DNA of 64,000 nucleotides from NCBI GenBank assembly GCA_900708905.1, contig CAADRB010000007.1, positions 3,939,667 through 4,003,666 of the forward strand, read 5' to 3'. Below, one piece after another: positions 52,301 to 63,100 of this stretch. The stretch's first letter is position 1. Each line of letters starts with the position of its first letter. A program made the translations under genes and the position numbers. The DNA comes from Hymenolepis diminuta (taxonomy: Eukaryota > Platyhelminthes > Cestoda > Cyclophyllidea > Hymenolepididae). The notes beneath the pieces were generated by a model. That model saw only the letters and a list, made by a program, of their open reading frames with translations, was not told where the DNA came from and did no database searches.

Positions 52301-53960
52301 AAATATGGTTCGACCACTAAAACGAAATTTCAGCATAAGCTTACCGTTGAAAGCTTCCACGGCCCTTTGAACGAGTTCTTCCACGGGATAAGAAGCGAGG
52401 ACACCTCGAGCATGTTTAGTTTTGCAGTAGGTGCAGGCATTCAAGCAACCAGTGGAAATGGCGAGGATTTCGATGAGGGGATTACGTCGGATTTTGGGGA
52501 GAGAAAGCGGAGCACCACCTAATCGTTGATGATCGTTTGTTTCGGCTACACGTTTCTCCATGAAACGTACCACGTTACCTAAATTAGAGTAAAATTGAAT
52601 AGTCTACTTCAAACACGATATACATCACCTAAAATCACTTACGTTTATATTCAAAATACAGCCTAAAACTTGTACATACGAATATAGACAAGAAATAGGA
52701 AACGTGTAAAAGAGATCCATACCCCGAGCTCAATATAACATGGGATTAAACAAACATACGCAATTTACTCAAAATTACCTATGAAATAATTTTATCCAAC
52801 ATTCCTAAAAAACGAAATATAAGCCAACACCTCATAAGTGATAACCAAACTTTTTATCATTTTTCGACACTGCGTTTTAATGAGTTTAGATCAAAACTTT
52901 AGGACTGAAATATGGAACTCTAATGAGTTTCTAAAATCTCACAACTGATAACAATTAGCGACTGTTGGGCATTGGAAGAAACAAATGTACCGAGATAACA
53001 TCCAATTCTATCAACATGGACATAGACTCGCATCGAATTCTGAAAGTTAAAATGTGGAATAATAGAATATAACGTCCAAAACCATTCCCAATATGTTAGG
53101 AGTGGACAAATATGGTATACTCATTTTAACAGAAATGAACATTCGAGATTTACACCGAGGTGAGCCATAAAATGGATGAAGAAGAAAAATGGAAGTATTA
53201 TGAAAAAGAATACGGACAACTCACCCATCAAAGTCTGCTCTACCACTTCAACAACCCTGTCGATCTGCTGAACACCGATAACGCTAACATCCTAAGTAAA
53301 AATAAACAATGTGTGACACAATTCCCGAAGACGAAACAAAATGCGATAAAAGACAAGGACACCTTGAGATAAGCAACGTTTGGATCACCTTGCGGGACAC
53401 AGCCAGCAACAACCACAGCTTTTCCAGATTCCTTGGCAGCAGCGACGGCATTTCTGAAATGATCTTCGGCAGGTCCCTTCACAGTACAACTGTTAAGAAG
53501 CCACAAGTCTGCTTCAGCCTTTGCCACTTCATCACTTGATTTTTTGTCAGCGTCACAAACATCCTCACCATCACAACAACTTCCTCCTAAAGTAACCTAT
53601 TAAGTCATAATAATATAAGTAATGATAACACTCGAGTACATTGAAGATTAAAGATATACAGTACCTGATAACCATATACTGAAAGGAGTCCAGCCATGTA
53701 CTCTGCATCACTCGTGTTATGAGCACAACCCCAAACCTGTACAAATATTTTTTGAGTACCTTTAAAGTATAAAATCACATGTGAAATTTGGAATATTAAA
53801 GTGCTAATTACAGTTAAGATCTCCAATAATTCATACCAGGAATATTGTCTCCAACAGCTTCTACCGTCTCAATATTTAACCCTCTTTTGATGAATCTAGG
53901 ATGAACATCCCCATTTACGACAGGCTTTGGAGGATCTAAGCATATATCTTCAATATCCAT
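49399..53960 (-). CDS. CDKAL1: CDKAL1: tRNA t6A37 methylthiotransferase, 10 exons
   Basis: Exons, in transcript order: 53960-53837, 53759-53665, 53596-53363, 53291-53225, 52578-52345, 51534-51244, 51205-51112, 51072-50905, 49960-49795, 49713-49399. They give 595 residues (human 579). The enzyme is a radical-SAM methylthiotransferase that turns t6A37 of tRNA-Lys(UUU) into ms2t6A. The N-terminal MTTase domain has C53 (VWGCAHN), C110 ([15 protein letters not shown]) and C139 (VAGCVPQG). The radical-SAM cluster is C218, C222, C225 ([16 protein letters not shown]). Further blocks are [32 protein letters not shown] and [18 protein letters not shown]; then TRAM (KYRVLITE to MRGVL); and a C-terminal hydrophobic segment [19 protein letters not shown], as expected for an ER tail anchor. 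A Cys/Asp-rich insertion of about 20 residues follows the first block. Introns 6 and 7 are 38 and 39 nt, and intron 8 is GC-AG. The LRP-like gene starts 466 bp further on, on the same strand. Confidence 0.97.
49961..50904 (-). other. GC-AG intron (intron 8 of CDKAL1)
   Basis: The upstream exon ends ATGAAACG and continues GCAAGC. The downstream exon begins after TTTTTATGCAG. Joining them restores the frame into [18 protein letters not shown], the counterpart of the human QVKKQRTKDLSRVFHSYSPY. No GT donor fits before the in-frame stop 15 codons further on. Confidence 0.8.
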
Positions 53961-56690
53961 ACTACAACGTGACAAGAATTACCGTGGCTAGTGATTGGTT
54001 AATTTAATCTCATGAGACGCTAATTCAGTCAAATAAACAATCATACGGGATTTATTATATTTTATGGATATCATAGTATTATCTGTAAATCTTGAATCAA
54101 GAAAGAAAGAAAGCTACACATGCTATTTTGGTGATAATTTAATATTTTATGCTTGCCCTGAATCCGGCGCAACCTTAACTACTTTACTTTGTCATTGTAT
54201 GAACATTAAGGCTTCATATGAAGACTCAAATAGTTTTGATTTGGCTATTTACACGAAAAAATTGAATAAATCGCTGTACGTTCAGAATCCATCAGTTATG
54301 AATATAATAATTATAATACTTGGAAACATTGGGGAAATTTTTTTTGTTATCTGTGTTAGTACTCAATAATCAATCGGTCGCAATTGATCTCCTGGCTATC
54401 TAAAAAGCTTGTAAAGCTGTTGTCTACCCGAAAATTTTTATTTTACTTTATGCGTTAATCACAATCTACAGGGCGAACTTTTTAAAAGTGCTTAAGTTAA
54501 AGATAACATTCAGATGAACAGATTACAGAGTGGCATGCTACACAAGATAGAGCAAGTTCTAACACAATAATAATAGCTTCCTCAATAGAAACTTAATCTA
54601 AAGTGACTATCTGAATTTGCCTGCAAGATCAGTTATAGCAGTCGTTCCACCTGGACCATATAGTTAAGCTAATAAGCTATTCTAATTTAAATGGGCAAAG
54701 GGGGAGAAATATTATTACTTGAAAGTGCGAGTAACAAGAATGTTAAATTCATGAATAAATTTATTAAATATGAGCGAGAAAATAATCTAATGTGTTTGTC
54801 AGTCTTTTGATGAAATCTGTCGATTCCTTATATCCAATATTTTTCGTAATAGTCATTACATTTTTTGTAATAAAGTTAAGTCTTCCGGGACCACATCGAT
54901 CAAATAGACGGAATAAGCCAGTCTACTCATGTCACCAGATCACTTCGGAGATGGCAGGCAAGCCACCCCAATTTATCAATAAGCAAATTGAGTTTATATA
55001 CAAAACAGTTCTTCGTTAGACGTCCGTTATTCCTCGGAGTGATGATTGGCACCAGTTTAGCTATCTATGTGCAAATATGCAAACACACAGTGGGACCAGT
55101 CAACCATTTCTAATTCCCAGGTGTTGATAAATATCTGCTGGCTATAACATTTTTAACTTCCATACTCTAGTAAATGTGAGAGTTTTATACAGGGAGTTAA
55201 TTAAACACATGTATGTTCATATTTTGGGTAAATATGACCGTTTAATAAGAACCAATACGTTATCGGATTCAAACCAGGCGATCGTTACCAAAATGCGTTA
55301 TTTCGACACTTAACGCATGGACCTAACTCTCACAAGACCGGATATTTCCATCAATTTAAAAGAGACAAAAAATGTCAGGTAAGATGCAGAGTGGACACAA
55401 TCAATGACGAGAAAATTCATGAAGTCATGTGCTTTAAGAGAGGTTTCACTATCTATGCATATAAAAGATAAACCCGATATACAATTATTGAAGAAGAAGA
55501 GTGCATGAAATTACTTAAGCAAAGTGTGGAGAAAATGATTTGCCAACGGAAGAATAGATGAACTTTAGAAGATGAAAAAAGCGAAAAAGCAATGTATTGA
55601 TAAGAACAGATATACGTAAAAGTGAGATGAAATTTCCTTCTGAGATTTCAAACGAATTTTGAACAGAAGGATGGATCTACTATCTAGTCGAACATGAGAA
55701 GAGGCTTGTTTGAGGGTAACAAAATCCAATACCGGACAATACGCCTCTCGAAGAGCGTGTGTTCTTCTATTCCCAACAGACGGGTGACATTCCGTTTGGA
55801 GATGCACAGACCAATGGGAATCGAAGATTATAATGAACTGGACTCTGGTAATGAAGAAGAAATAAACGGTAACCCTAAACCAATGTACAAAATGCGACAC
55901 TTATCCGAGTGATAAAGCTTCAAAGAACAAAGTACCCTAATATTGTAGCTTTGACCAACTGTTCTAGCTCCCTAGTTCCGTGATTATTTTCTGCTAGTCA
56001 TGCAGCCAACTTTTACCTGATTCTTAATACAAAACCAACAACGAAAGACCTGCGTTAAACTCATATTTATTAACCATCGACAATGACAGCGGAGAGATGA
56101 ATTAATAAAGTTACAACTTGGGAGAACGTTAGAGAAGTTGAAAGTTTCATTTTAACTTTCTGGATAAAAATGCAAAGAGGGAAATCACATTCGAATAGAG
56201 AAGTGAGAAGAGAATTAGTACTACTGTTATTTTTATTCCAGCAGTGCAGACACCTTCCTCACGCCATCTCCTTGATTCCGTCTTGGCACAGTGCCGAAAA
56301 TATAAAAAGGACAAAAATAATATAGAACAGAATTTCACTTTGTTTTTGAGCGTTCAAAATTATGGTGAAAACTGCGGGCAAGTCGAATAAAATGTTCTAT
56401 ATTTGTTTATTTAAATAAATAAAAGTAAATGTGAAAAAAATTGCGGGAAATATGCTGATTTGAAGCTCGGTATTGGCTTTTACATAGCAAATACTGTAAG
56501 TAATTCTGCTCGGATTAGTTACAAGAATTCGTATTAAATGCAGAATTTTTGTAAAATAAGATATTAATTACTCTATTCCAAAAAATTTAGATTCTCCAAC
56601 ATTTTTGGTACATTTTTTTCCAGTGCGGACTGGCTGTGTTTCGATTGAAACACAATTAACCTTATACATCATTAGTTTTCAGATGCTCTC
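53961..56690. other. Intergenic region without a firm gene
   Basis: It contains a long copy of repeat R1 (54885-55165). At 55565-55912 both strands are open for 70-110 codons, but neither frame has a domain I recognise. No exons of CBP/p300 (bromodomain, acetyltransferase, TAZ2) were found here, which matters for the TAZ1-KIX gene upstream of it on the minus strand. Confidence 0.5.
54885..55165 (+). repeat. Dispersed repeat R1, longest copy
   Basis: It joins both halves of the repeat: GGGACCACATCGATCAAATA and CTCATGTCACCAGATC (as at 2305-2410), then CAAGCCACCC, TTCTTCGTTAGACGTC and TATCTATGTGCAA (as at 5708-5870), then CCCAGGTGTTGATAAA and CTGGCTATA (as at about 60760). It is non-coding. Confidence 0.6.
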
Positions 56691-56692
56691 GA

Positions 56693-56850
56693 AAGTTTGA
56701 TTTCACCATTATTAAGCAAACCATACATTTCTCAAGTATGGGACACACGATAGCTATGCTGCTTCTGTAATTCTTGCATGCACAATTGCAGTCTTCAGCC
56801 TTTCATCTTGAAGATCAGTAAAATCGGCATTCAGATAAAAACTGTCGACA
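56693..56850 (-). pseudogene. KIX-exon pseudogene (copy A of the TAZ1-KIX family)
   Basis: On the minus strand, after the acceptor GAGCCCATTTTAG at 56863-56851, the sequence parallels exon 3 of the intact gene at 57928: VDSFYLNADFTDLQDERLK, then TAIVHARITEAA, then an in-frame TAG. Similarity to the intact exon continues past the stop to about 56693, with further frame damage. The TAZ1 part is missing apart from a short scrap at about 57193-57215 (on the minus strand GGAGTGAAGGAATTCGAGC), followed by about 310 bases of unrelated sequence. The copy is a relic, not an expressed protein. Confidence 0.75.
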
Positions 56851-57126
56851 CTAAAATGGGCTCAGATGAAGAAAAAATTTGTTGTTATCTGCTCTTCTCT
56901 CTAGGATACCGTAATCGACTCTTAGATGCCCTAAGACATTGCACTAGTTACAAACACGACCTGACAACACCACAATACAAAACGACCCAAACCACAAAAA
57001 ATAAGATGCACGTTTGCGTATCGATAGGTCGATTTATATTATGCGCCATTTACAACCGCAATGTAAATAAATTCGTTTAAATAAAACGGAATTAAAAGAA
57101 GCAGAAATTGAAAGGTGGTAAACAAA

Positions 57127-57179
57127 GAACCTTACATATAAGAGTTATTTTGAGGAAAATATGATTTTCTTATATGTAA
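57127..57179. repeat. Short imperfect hairpin
   Basis: CTTACATATAAGAG and TTCTTATATGTAAC form an inverted repeat around an AT-rich loop. It lies in the sequence that separates the TAZ1 scrap from the KIX pseudo-exon of copy A. It could be a small non-autonomous insertion or a chance hairpin. Confidence 0.4.
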
Positions 57180-57215
57180 CAAAATTAAACTTAAATTGCT
57201 CGAATTCCTTCACTC

Positions 57216-57493
57216 CTGGAATAAATGTCGACGCCTTATTAAAAGTATAGTTTAAACAAATATTGGTAATAAACAAATATTTTTGATTGGCTGGATTTTT
57301 AAATTAGGTTGTACCGTAAACTCTAAATCTATTTGTTGCTTTCACAGTGTCCTTTGTGTCATGACCCTGAGAGTAGATGATAGTTGAACTTAAATCCTTG
57401 TATTCAGCTGTATATTCAGAAATTATTCGAAACAGCTTATTTTCTCTATTGAATAATTCGCGTTTGTAATGAATTGGGAACTACCTAAAAGAC
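57216..57493. repeat. 278-bp direct repeat, copy 1 (duplicated upstream region)
   Basis: It starts CTGGAATAAATGTCGACGCC and ends GGGAACTACCTAAAAGAC. It matches 58505-58782 with three substitutions seen by eye (CGACG against TGGCG, and CTAAA against CCAAA) and no indel; the offset is 1,289 bp. The other copy lies directly upstream of the intact TAZ1-KIX gene. This one abuts the TAZ1 scrap of copy A, so it is an orphan copy of the gene's upstream region. Confidence 0.9.
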
Positions 57494-57720
57494 CCCGAGA
57501 TGACACACGTATGTTAAATAATTCCTCAAAATTTGTTCATGGATATAGACGGATGGCTTTTGCAGGCACATATGTCTTATGTTAAGATCAAAGCCATGTT
57601 TAGAACCCACTTGCTATTTCCTTCTGTCTCAATTTACAATTTCATTAGGTACGAATCTGCCTTCCCTTTTCTCGTTATATATAACAGGTGGATACCAGGA
57701 CAGAAAGTGCTTATTTTCAA

Positions 57721-57726
57721 TTTATT
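57721..57726 (-). terminator. Poly(A) signal of the TAZ1-KIX gene
   Basis: AATAAA on the minus strand, 25 nt beyond the stop codon at 57753-57751. It supports the reading that this short protein is a complete gene and not the front of a longer one. Confidence 0.65.
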
Positions 57727-57750
57727 TACCATCCATAAAATGCACAATTA

Positions 57751-58486
57751 TTACTCTTCCAGTCCTTTTATCCTTTTGATTTCATGCTCGTTAAGCAAGT
57801 CGTATTCTGTCAGCATTCTCGAACATTGATAACTCTGAGCTTCAACAATTCGTGCTCGTTCAATCGCAGTCTTCAGCTTTTCATCTTGAAGATCAGTAAA
57901 ATCGGCATACGGATAAAAACTGTCGACACTAAAATGGGCTCAGATGAAGAAAAAAATAAACTTACATTAGTCGAATTCTTTCACTTCGCTCCTCAGGGCT
58001 GAGAAGCAAATTATCAGGACTGGGCTGGGGATAATTTACCACGTCAGGGGATAATCTCTCGTGGAGAGCGTATACCATCTCCTTGCACGTAAAGCACTGG
58101 TCAAAGCTGCACGATTCCCAGTGTTCTTTGCATTCGGTAATTGTAGCACAGAGGTCAATTCGACAATTTTTACCAGCTCTACAGGATTGAACATGTTGTT
58201 TTATTCGCTTCAACTCCCGACATCTTGGATCCCGGCATATTTTACGTGGTTGTCGTCCCTCAATTATACAAGTCCTACTATGCAGTACCCAGCGAAGATT
58301 GTCTTTAGACAGACCTCTTGGTGGCATGAAATGAGTATCTCCACTTTCAAGAATAAGAAAATAAATGTATAAAATAATAAAATATGAGCTAAATCCAATT
58401 TCACTTTTCAATACCCAAATTAATGAAGCATAAAACCAACTTTACATTTCAAAAAAAACTTACCTAAAGTGACCATTAGGAAACAT
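57751..58486 (-). CDS. Stand-alone TAZ1-KIX protein (mini CBP/p300), 3 exons
   Basis: Exons, in transcript order: 58486-58464, 58343-57966, 57928-57751; 192 residues. Introns are 120 and 37 nt, both GT-AG. Residues 29-94 form a full TAZ1 zinc domain with all ligands in the family spacing: H29/C33/C44/C49, H58/C62/C68/C73, H82/C86/C91/C94 (blocks ICRDPRCRELKRIKQHVQSC and CATITECKEHWESC). Residues about 125-191 match KIX: SERIRLIVDSFYPYADF, DLQDEKLKTAI, ARIVEAQSY, TEYDLLNEHEIKRIKGLEE. In CBP/p300, TAZ1 binds activation domains such as those of HIF-1alpha and CITED2, and KIX binds CREB and Myb. Here the two are only about 30 residues apart, and there is no bromodomain or acetyltransferase, so a competitor or adaptor role is an inference. 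Exon 2 could also be read to a TAA just inside intron 2, which would drop KIX. The splice to KIX is favoured by its frame and homology. I see no nuclear localisation signal beyond basic patches. Confidence 0.85.
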
Positions 58487-58504
58487 CGTGAAAATTAAAA
58501 AGCG

Positions 58505-58782
58505 CTGGAATAAATGTTGGCGCCTTATTAAAAGTATAGTTTAAACAAATATTGGTAATAAACAAATATTTTTGATTGGCTGGATTTTTAAATTAGGTTG
58601 TACCGTAAACTCTAAATCTATTTGTTGCTTTCACAGTGTCCTTTGTGTCATGACCCTGAGAGTAGATGATAGTTGAACTTAAATCCTTGTATTCAGCTGT
58701 ATATTCAGAAATTATTCGAAACAGCTTATTTTCTCTATTGAATAATTCGCGTTTGTAATGAATTGGGAACTACCCAAAAGAC
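58505..58782. repeat. 278-bp direct repeat, copy 2 (upstream region of the TAZ1-KIX gene)
   Basis: It begins 19 bp upstream of the gene's ATG, so on the minus strand it must contain the 5' UTR and probably the promoter. It matches 57216-57493 almost perfectly. On its far side it runs straight into a broken piece of exon 2 from the next paralogue (copy C), which means the duplication breakpoint lies inside that paralogue. Confidence 0.85.
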
Positions 58783-58990
58783 GAGTATTGTCTTTGGAAA
58801 GACCTCTAGTTGGAATGCAGGGATTGGTCCACTTTCGATTTAAAAGGAGTGGAAATAGTTTGAATGACTGCACTCAACAAATGCACCTTGTTATTGTAAC
58901 CCTCAAATTAAAAATTATATGAGCAATTCAATTGCATAACAATTAGTAATAATAAATTGTAACTTGCTTACAGTGACCGTTGAGAAACAT
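58783..58990 (-). pseudogene. TAZ1-KIX paralogue fragment (copy C): exon 1 and the front of exon 2
   Basis: On the minus strand, ATGTTTCTCAACGGTCACTG at 58990 parallels exon 1 of the intact gene (ATGTTTCCTAATGGTCACTT). At the donor position it reads GCAAGT in place of GTAAGT. After an intron, 58831-58783 parallels the start of exon 2 (AGAGGTCTTTCCAAAGACAA against AGAGGTCTGTCTAAAGACAA), but it has lost one base, so the frame changes. The fragment then stops at the 278-bp repeat, before any zinc ligand. The region upstream of its ATG is also recognisably similar to that of the intact gene. Confidence 0.7.
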
Positions 58991-59649
58991 TGTAAAATTA
59001 AATAAGCACTAATATAAATTTTGGCGGCCTAACTTTATCTCAGTTTAATTTTATAATAGAATAGCAGTTAAAGAGTTTAACTTTAAATCAAGCTTTGCAG
59101 TAAATTGTAAATTTTGCTGTTCTTTTACTTTTAGAGTGAAGTGTACCGAAATTCAATCATATGTACTATAAATTAGCTTTGTCCTTTTAGTTCACATTAC
59201 TTTGGTGACCCAATAACTTGATTGTAACGAATAGTTTTCTCTAGTGTGGGGCCGATCAACAATGACCTCAAAATTATGAGTGAATTAACGCATATTCTGA
59301 CACGGAATGGCAACTGAATTTCACGACCTGAATTTCAGGATATGGTTGGTCTCGGATATTTAATAAAATTGAGTTCTTCGTTGAGCCAATAAGTGTCAAA
59401 TAACAATTTAAATTAAGTTCCCAAAAAGTGAGAAGAGCTTGTTCAGCAGATCGCTCTCGGAAAGTTCAACAATAAAGGCCACGCCTTTAAACGTTATGAA
59501 ATTAAAATTTACTTCGAATCGCCAAGCTTCAATAAAAACTTTAAAGAAGCACCTAAAGTGAGTCTCTTGTGTAATGAGTTGATCATGGCTTGAAGACCAA
59601 GCAAATTCAATTCCAATTTGTCAAGAAAACTCGTGCTTTAACATATTTA

Positions 59650-60184
59650 TATTAGGAACTGTATACAAATGCTCGTTGAAAAGGAAGAGACATTCTTGTT
59701 TTGTTTGAGAGATCAGTGTTTTCTAAAAGTACTGAGCATTAATGCCTCTTACTGTCTGTTTATGGATACAGTAAGTCTTATAAAAGGCAATATTTAGATA
59801 ATGATTTTTGATTCTAATATTAAGCTTGACGCAAATTTGCTACTAAGGCAAATTGAAGTCAATGCATTTTCAATTTTAAAGTTTAAAATAGATCAATTTA
59901 AGAGAAAAACATCAATTTATTGTCTTCTGTGATAGCTCGGGGGTGAATAGGAGAAAATTTCTAACGCCATAAAGCCAATTCTCCTATCCTCAGTAAGACC
60001 TTCTATCTACGCATCCCTTTGTCTTCGTAAATGAAGGGCCAAATATTATTAATCGCAATGAAGCAACACTCTCAAAATTTACTCATTTGATAAACAGAAA
60101 AATGTAAGTTATCAAATCAGTAGAGCAATCTAAATGAAAGTTTCGACAAATGGAAACTTACTTAAAATATGGTTTGGAAATCAT
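59650..60184 (-). pseudogene. Decayed TAZ1-KIX paralogue (copy D), exon 1 recognisable
   Basis: At 60184-60162 on the minus strand an ATG opens a 23-nt exon ending in a GTAAGT donor, the same length and phase as exon 1 of the intact gene, with partial identity (ATG, TTTCC, AA, then TTTTA before the donor). Upstream it has a GGCGCTAC stretch comparable to the GGCGCC of the 278-bp repeat. A possible exon 2 remnant lies near 60020-59980 (AGAAGGTCTTACTGAGGAT against AGAGGTCTGTCTAAAGAC), but there are no zinc-ligand codons and the frame is closed. The lower limit given is approximate. Confidence 0.4.
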
Positions 60185-63100
60185 TTTGAAAATACTCAAA
60201 AGTTTAAGTAGCGCCATACTATTAAATGGTAAATAAAAAATTACGGGCGATTGTTAAATTGTTATTGCAGTTAAGCTCATTTTTTACTACAATTAGGCTT
60301 GATGTGTATGATTTGTTTCGATTAGCTGAAATCGTTTAGATTATTAATTTTAAAGGAATTTTGATTTTACTCTATGAGTTCCAGCATAAGGTGAGGCAGA
60401 GGTTTATATGGATATTTTTAAAAACAATGGAAAAATGTTCCCCATTTAGAAAATGCTCTTTTCACAGTAATGAAATCAAAGAAATGGCCAATTAAAATGG
60501 TTCTTGTGATTACATGTATAATCATGTGTGGACCTGGACCACCTAGAAGAAATAAGTCTTGTCACTCATATCGCTTGATCGGTTTGGAAGTGGCTGCGAA
60601 AGTTATCCCAATTTAGTGATAACCAAATTAAGGTTTATGTTCAAACGCTTCTTCTTGAGACGTAAGTCATTTCTGATCATCGATGTATCAGTGTAAGTAT
60701 CTATATGCAAAAGCTCACTCACCCGAATTCCGCTGTCGAGAGCTTATCGTTTGTGATTGCCAGGTATTGATTGGCACCTACTGTCTATAGCAGTATGTAA
60801 TACCTTTTTTGAAAGACACTGGCAGCTGGATAACTGATTTGGCCGCTAACTATTCTTCAGCTCATAACTTTCTTCACTGTGGTAGGTAAGTTGGTAGCAA
60901 ACAGGTCTAATGTAGAAGTCTCTGAAGAAAGTGGAGGGGAAACTAAAGGAGAATGAGGTGGTCTTTAAACGCGGAAGATTACAGTGATGACGTAAGGCAT
61001 GTCTCCATGACGTTATATGTAAATGTTTATATAAAGGAGGTATGTAGTTCGAGGGATATCAGAAACAATTAGACACTAGGACAAAACGCGTCTAGAGGGG
61101 GATCGGGACTAACAATGATCACTCAAAGTTCACGGAAGTGGTTTAACATTTTGAATAATAGTAAACTTTGAGTAAATATGTCAGTCTTACAGAGAATTTG
61201 AAGTTTCATTAAGGACTTAAGCGCTCTAAGTTCAGCAGTATGCGCAAAATAGCAAATCCTTGCTTGCTTCTTTCACAGAGCGATTAAAAGTGGACGGATA
61301 ACCAGAAGATAGCTAGGGCATTAATAAATATTATCACAGCAAACTTAATAAATCGTTGCCAAAATATCCAATGACCTGATTGTGAAAAGAAGACTGCTTA
61401 AGCGTTACCCCAATTTTCTTGAAATTTATAACCTTTTCATTCACTCAAAACATCAACTAACCCTTTCAACCTGGTTAGTTATTTATTCTCAACCCGTAAT
61501 GCTCATCGTAATCTAAAGCGTAGCATAAACACTGTACCACTACAAGTCATCACTAGTCCTACATTATTATTGGAATGACTCTGTTCAGTTTCTGCTCTAA
61601 ATCTCCACAGATCTATCGAATTTGAATGACTGTAACGCATTTAATAATCAATCAAAAGATAATGGTAATAAAAAAGAGATCTCTGCTGTATTAATATAGT
61701 ACAGCGTACTATTATTCTGCTATATTTACTAATGAGTAAATTCGAGTTTATACGTTCTTCTCCACTTAAACTTATTTGAGTTGAGTTAAGAATGGGAGAT
61801 TAAGAAAATCTGTTTGAATTCAAATCCTTGAAAATCGTCCAGAAAAAATGGCAACTACCATACTTTCACAAATACGTCTATAAATCTAAACTCGAGCCGA
61901 ACGCCTTCTCAAATCCTAAAGGAGTGAAGTATTTACAGATACAGCTGCTCCAATCATTTCAGAAGCTATTGGAAAATTCCGATTTTAGGACTGAATTCGT
62001 TCATTTTACTTTCCACAACACCTCGGGATAAGTTACATAGAAAGCCCTGTATTCCATATTGCATCATTCATACGACCTTTACTTCAAATGAGCAAATATA
62101 TAGTGGTAGAAGGTTGCACTTTAAATTATTTGAAAATAGGCGATATTCAGTGCAAAGTGTCCTCAAAATTTCAGATTAGATGCCCCATGTTCAACAGAAG
62201 TTAACTTCTCCATCTAAAAGACATCGACCAAAAATCTTCAAAGTTCAAGAAGATTGTCATTTATTGCCTTCATTGCCCCTTAAATTTATTTTTGAAATCG
62301 TAATACGATAGTGTAATATCGGTTTTAAATCACTGACGCGCCATTTCCACGTTATGACCACAGAGGTCACAGCATGAGGAGACCAATAGTCATTTTAGAA
62401 ATTTAATTAGTTATTCCTAAAATGAAAATAACGGTGGATTTTTTTTAGAAATGAAATATTAGAACAAACACAGTTACCAGGGTTAGACTATTTTTGACCT
62501 ACTGATATGTTCTAATATCAACTATTTCCTTTATTTACTTCAGGTTACCTCCGGTTATTTAGCTCCTCAACTTTTACCTATTAATCGCCCTTTTTATTTA
62601 CCCATGGACATTTTTGCTTTAATACTCACGAAGCATTCATCTCTTTGGGCTTGTTACTTTCTATCGAAAGCACATTTTGACTCACACACTTAAACCGTTC
62701 AAATTTTTAGATGATGTTCACTAGGCGAACACGAAACAGTATTTTGGCCTCTTTGTCATAACTCCATTTCCGCTCTCGTTGAGTTTACAATACTACTTCC
62801 TGTTCTTCCGATTTTCAATTTTTTCCTTTCTCTCATTTCTTTCTCTTCTCCAGCACACTCGCAAACAAACTCAACTCTTGGACTCTAGATCTATCGTAGT
62901 CTGCAAGCCTTTGGAAGGGATTTCACTGAGCTGAACTAGGTCGAGATCTTTACAGTAATCTCATAATTGTCTTTCCAAATACAAGTGTTCCCACCTTGTT
63001 TGTGGCGTTGTTCACAGAAGTTAGATATCTTAGTGAGTTTCTTTATCTTGTGCTGTCTTCTTCCTTATGATTTCTACTCATTATTACTAAAAGACTTCAC

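Noticed and set aside
55565..55912. Overlapping open frames on both strands (111 codons minus, 72 codons plus)
   Set aside because: Neither shows a known motif or a consistent exon chain. The plus frame ends with an acidic run and a GTAACC donor, but there is no partner exon.
56778..57080. Plus-strand 100-codon frame
   Set aside because: Its first half is the antisense of the KIX pseudo-exon and the rest is low-similarity filler.
57784..58372. Plus-strand open frames over the TAZ1-KIX gene
   Set aside because: They are antisense shadows of exons 2 and 3. The minus strand carries the zinc ligands and the KIX pattern.
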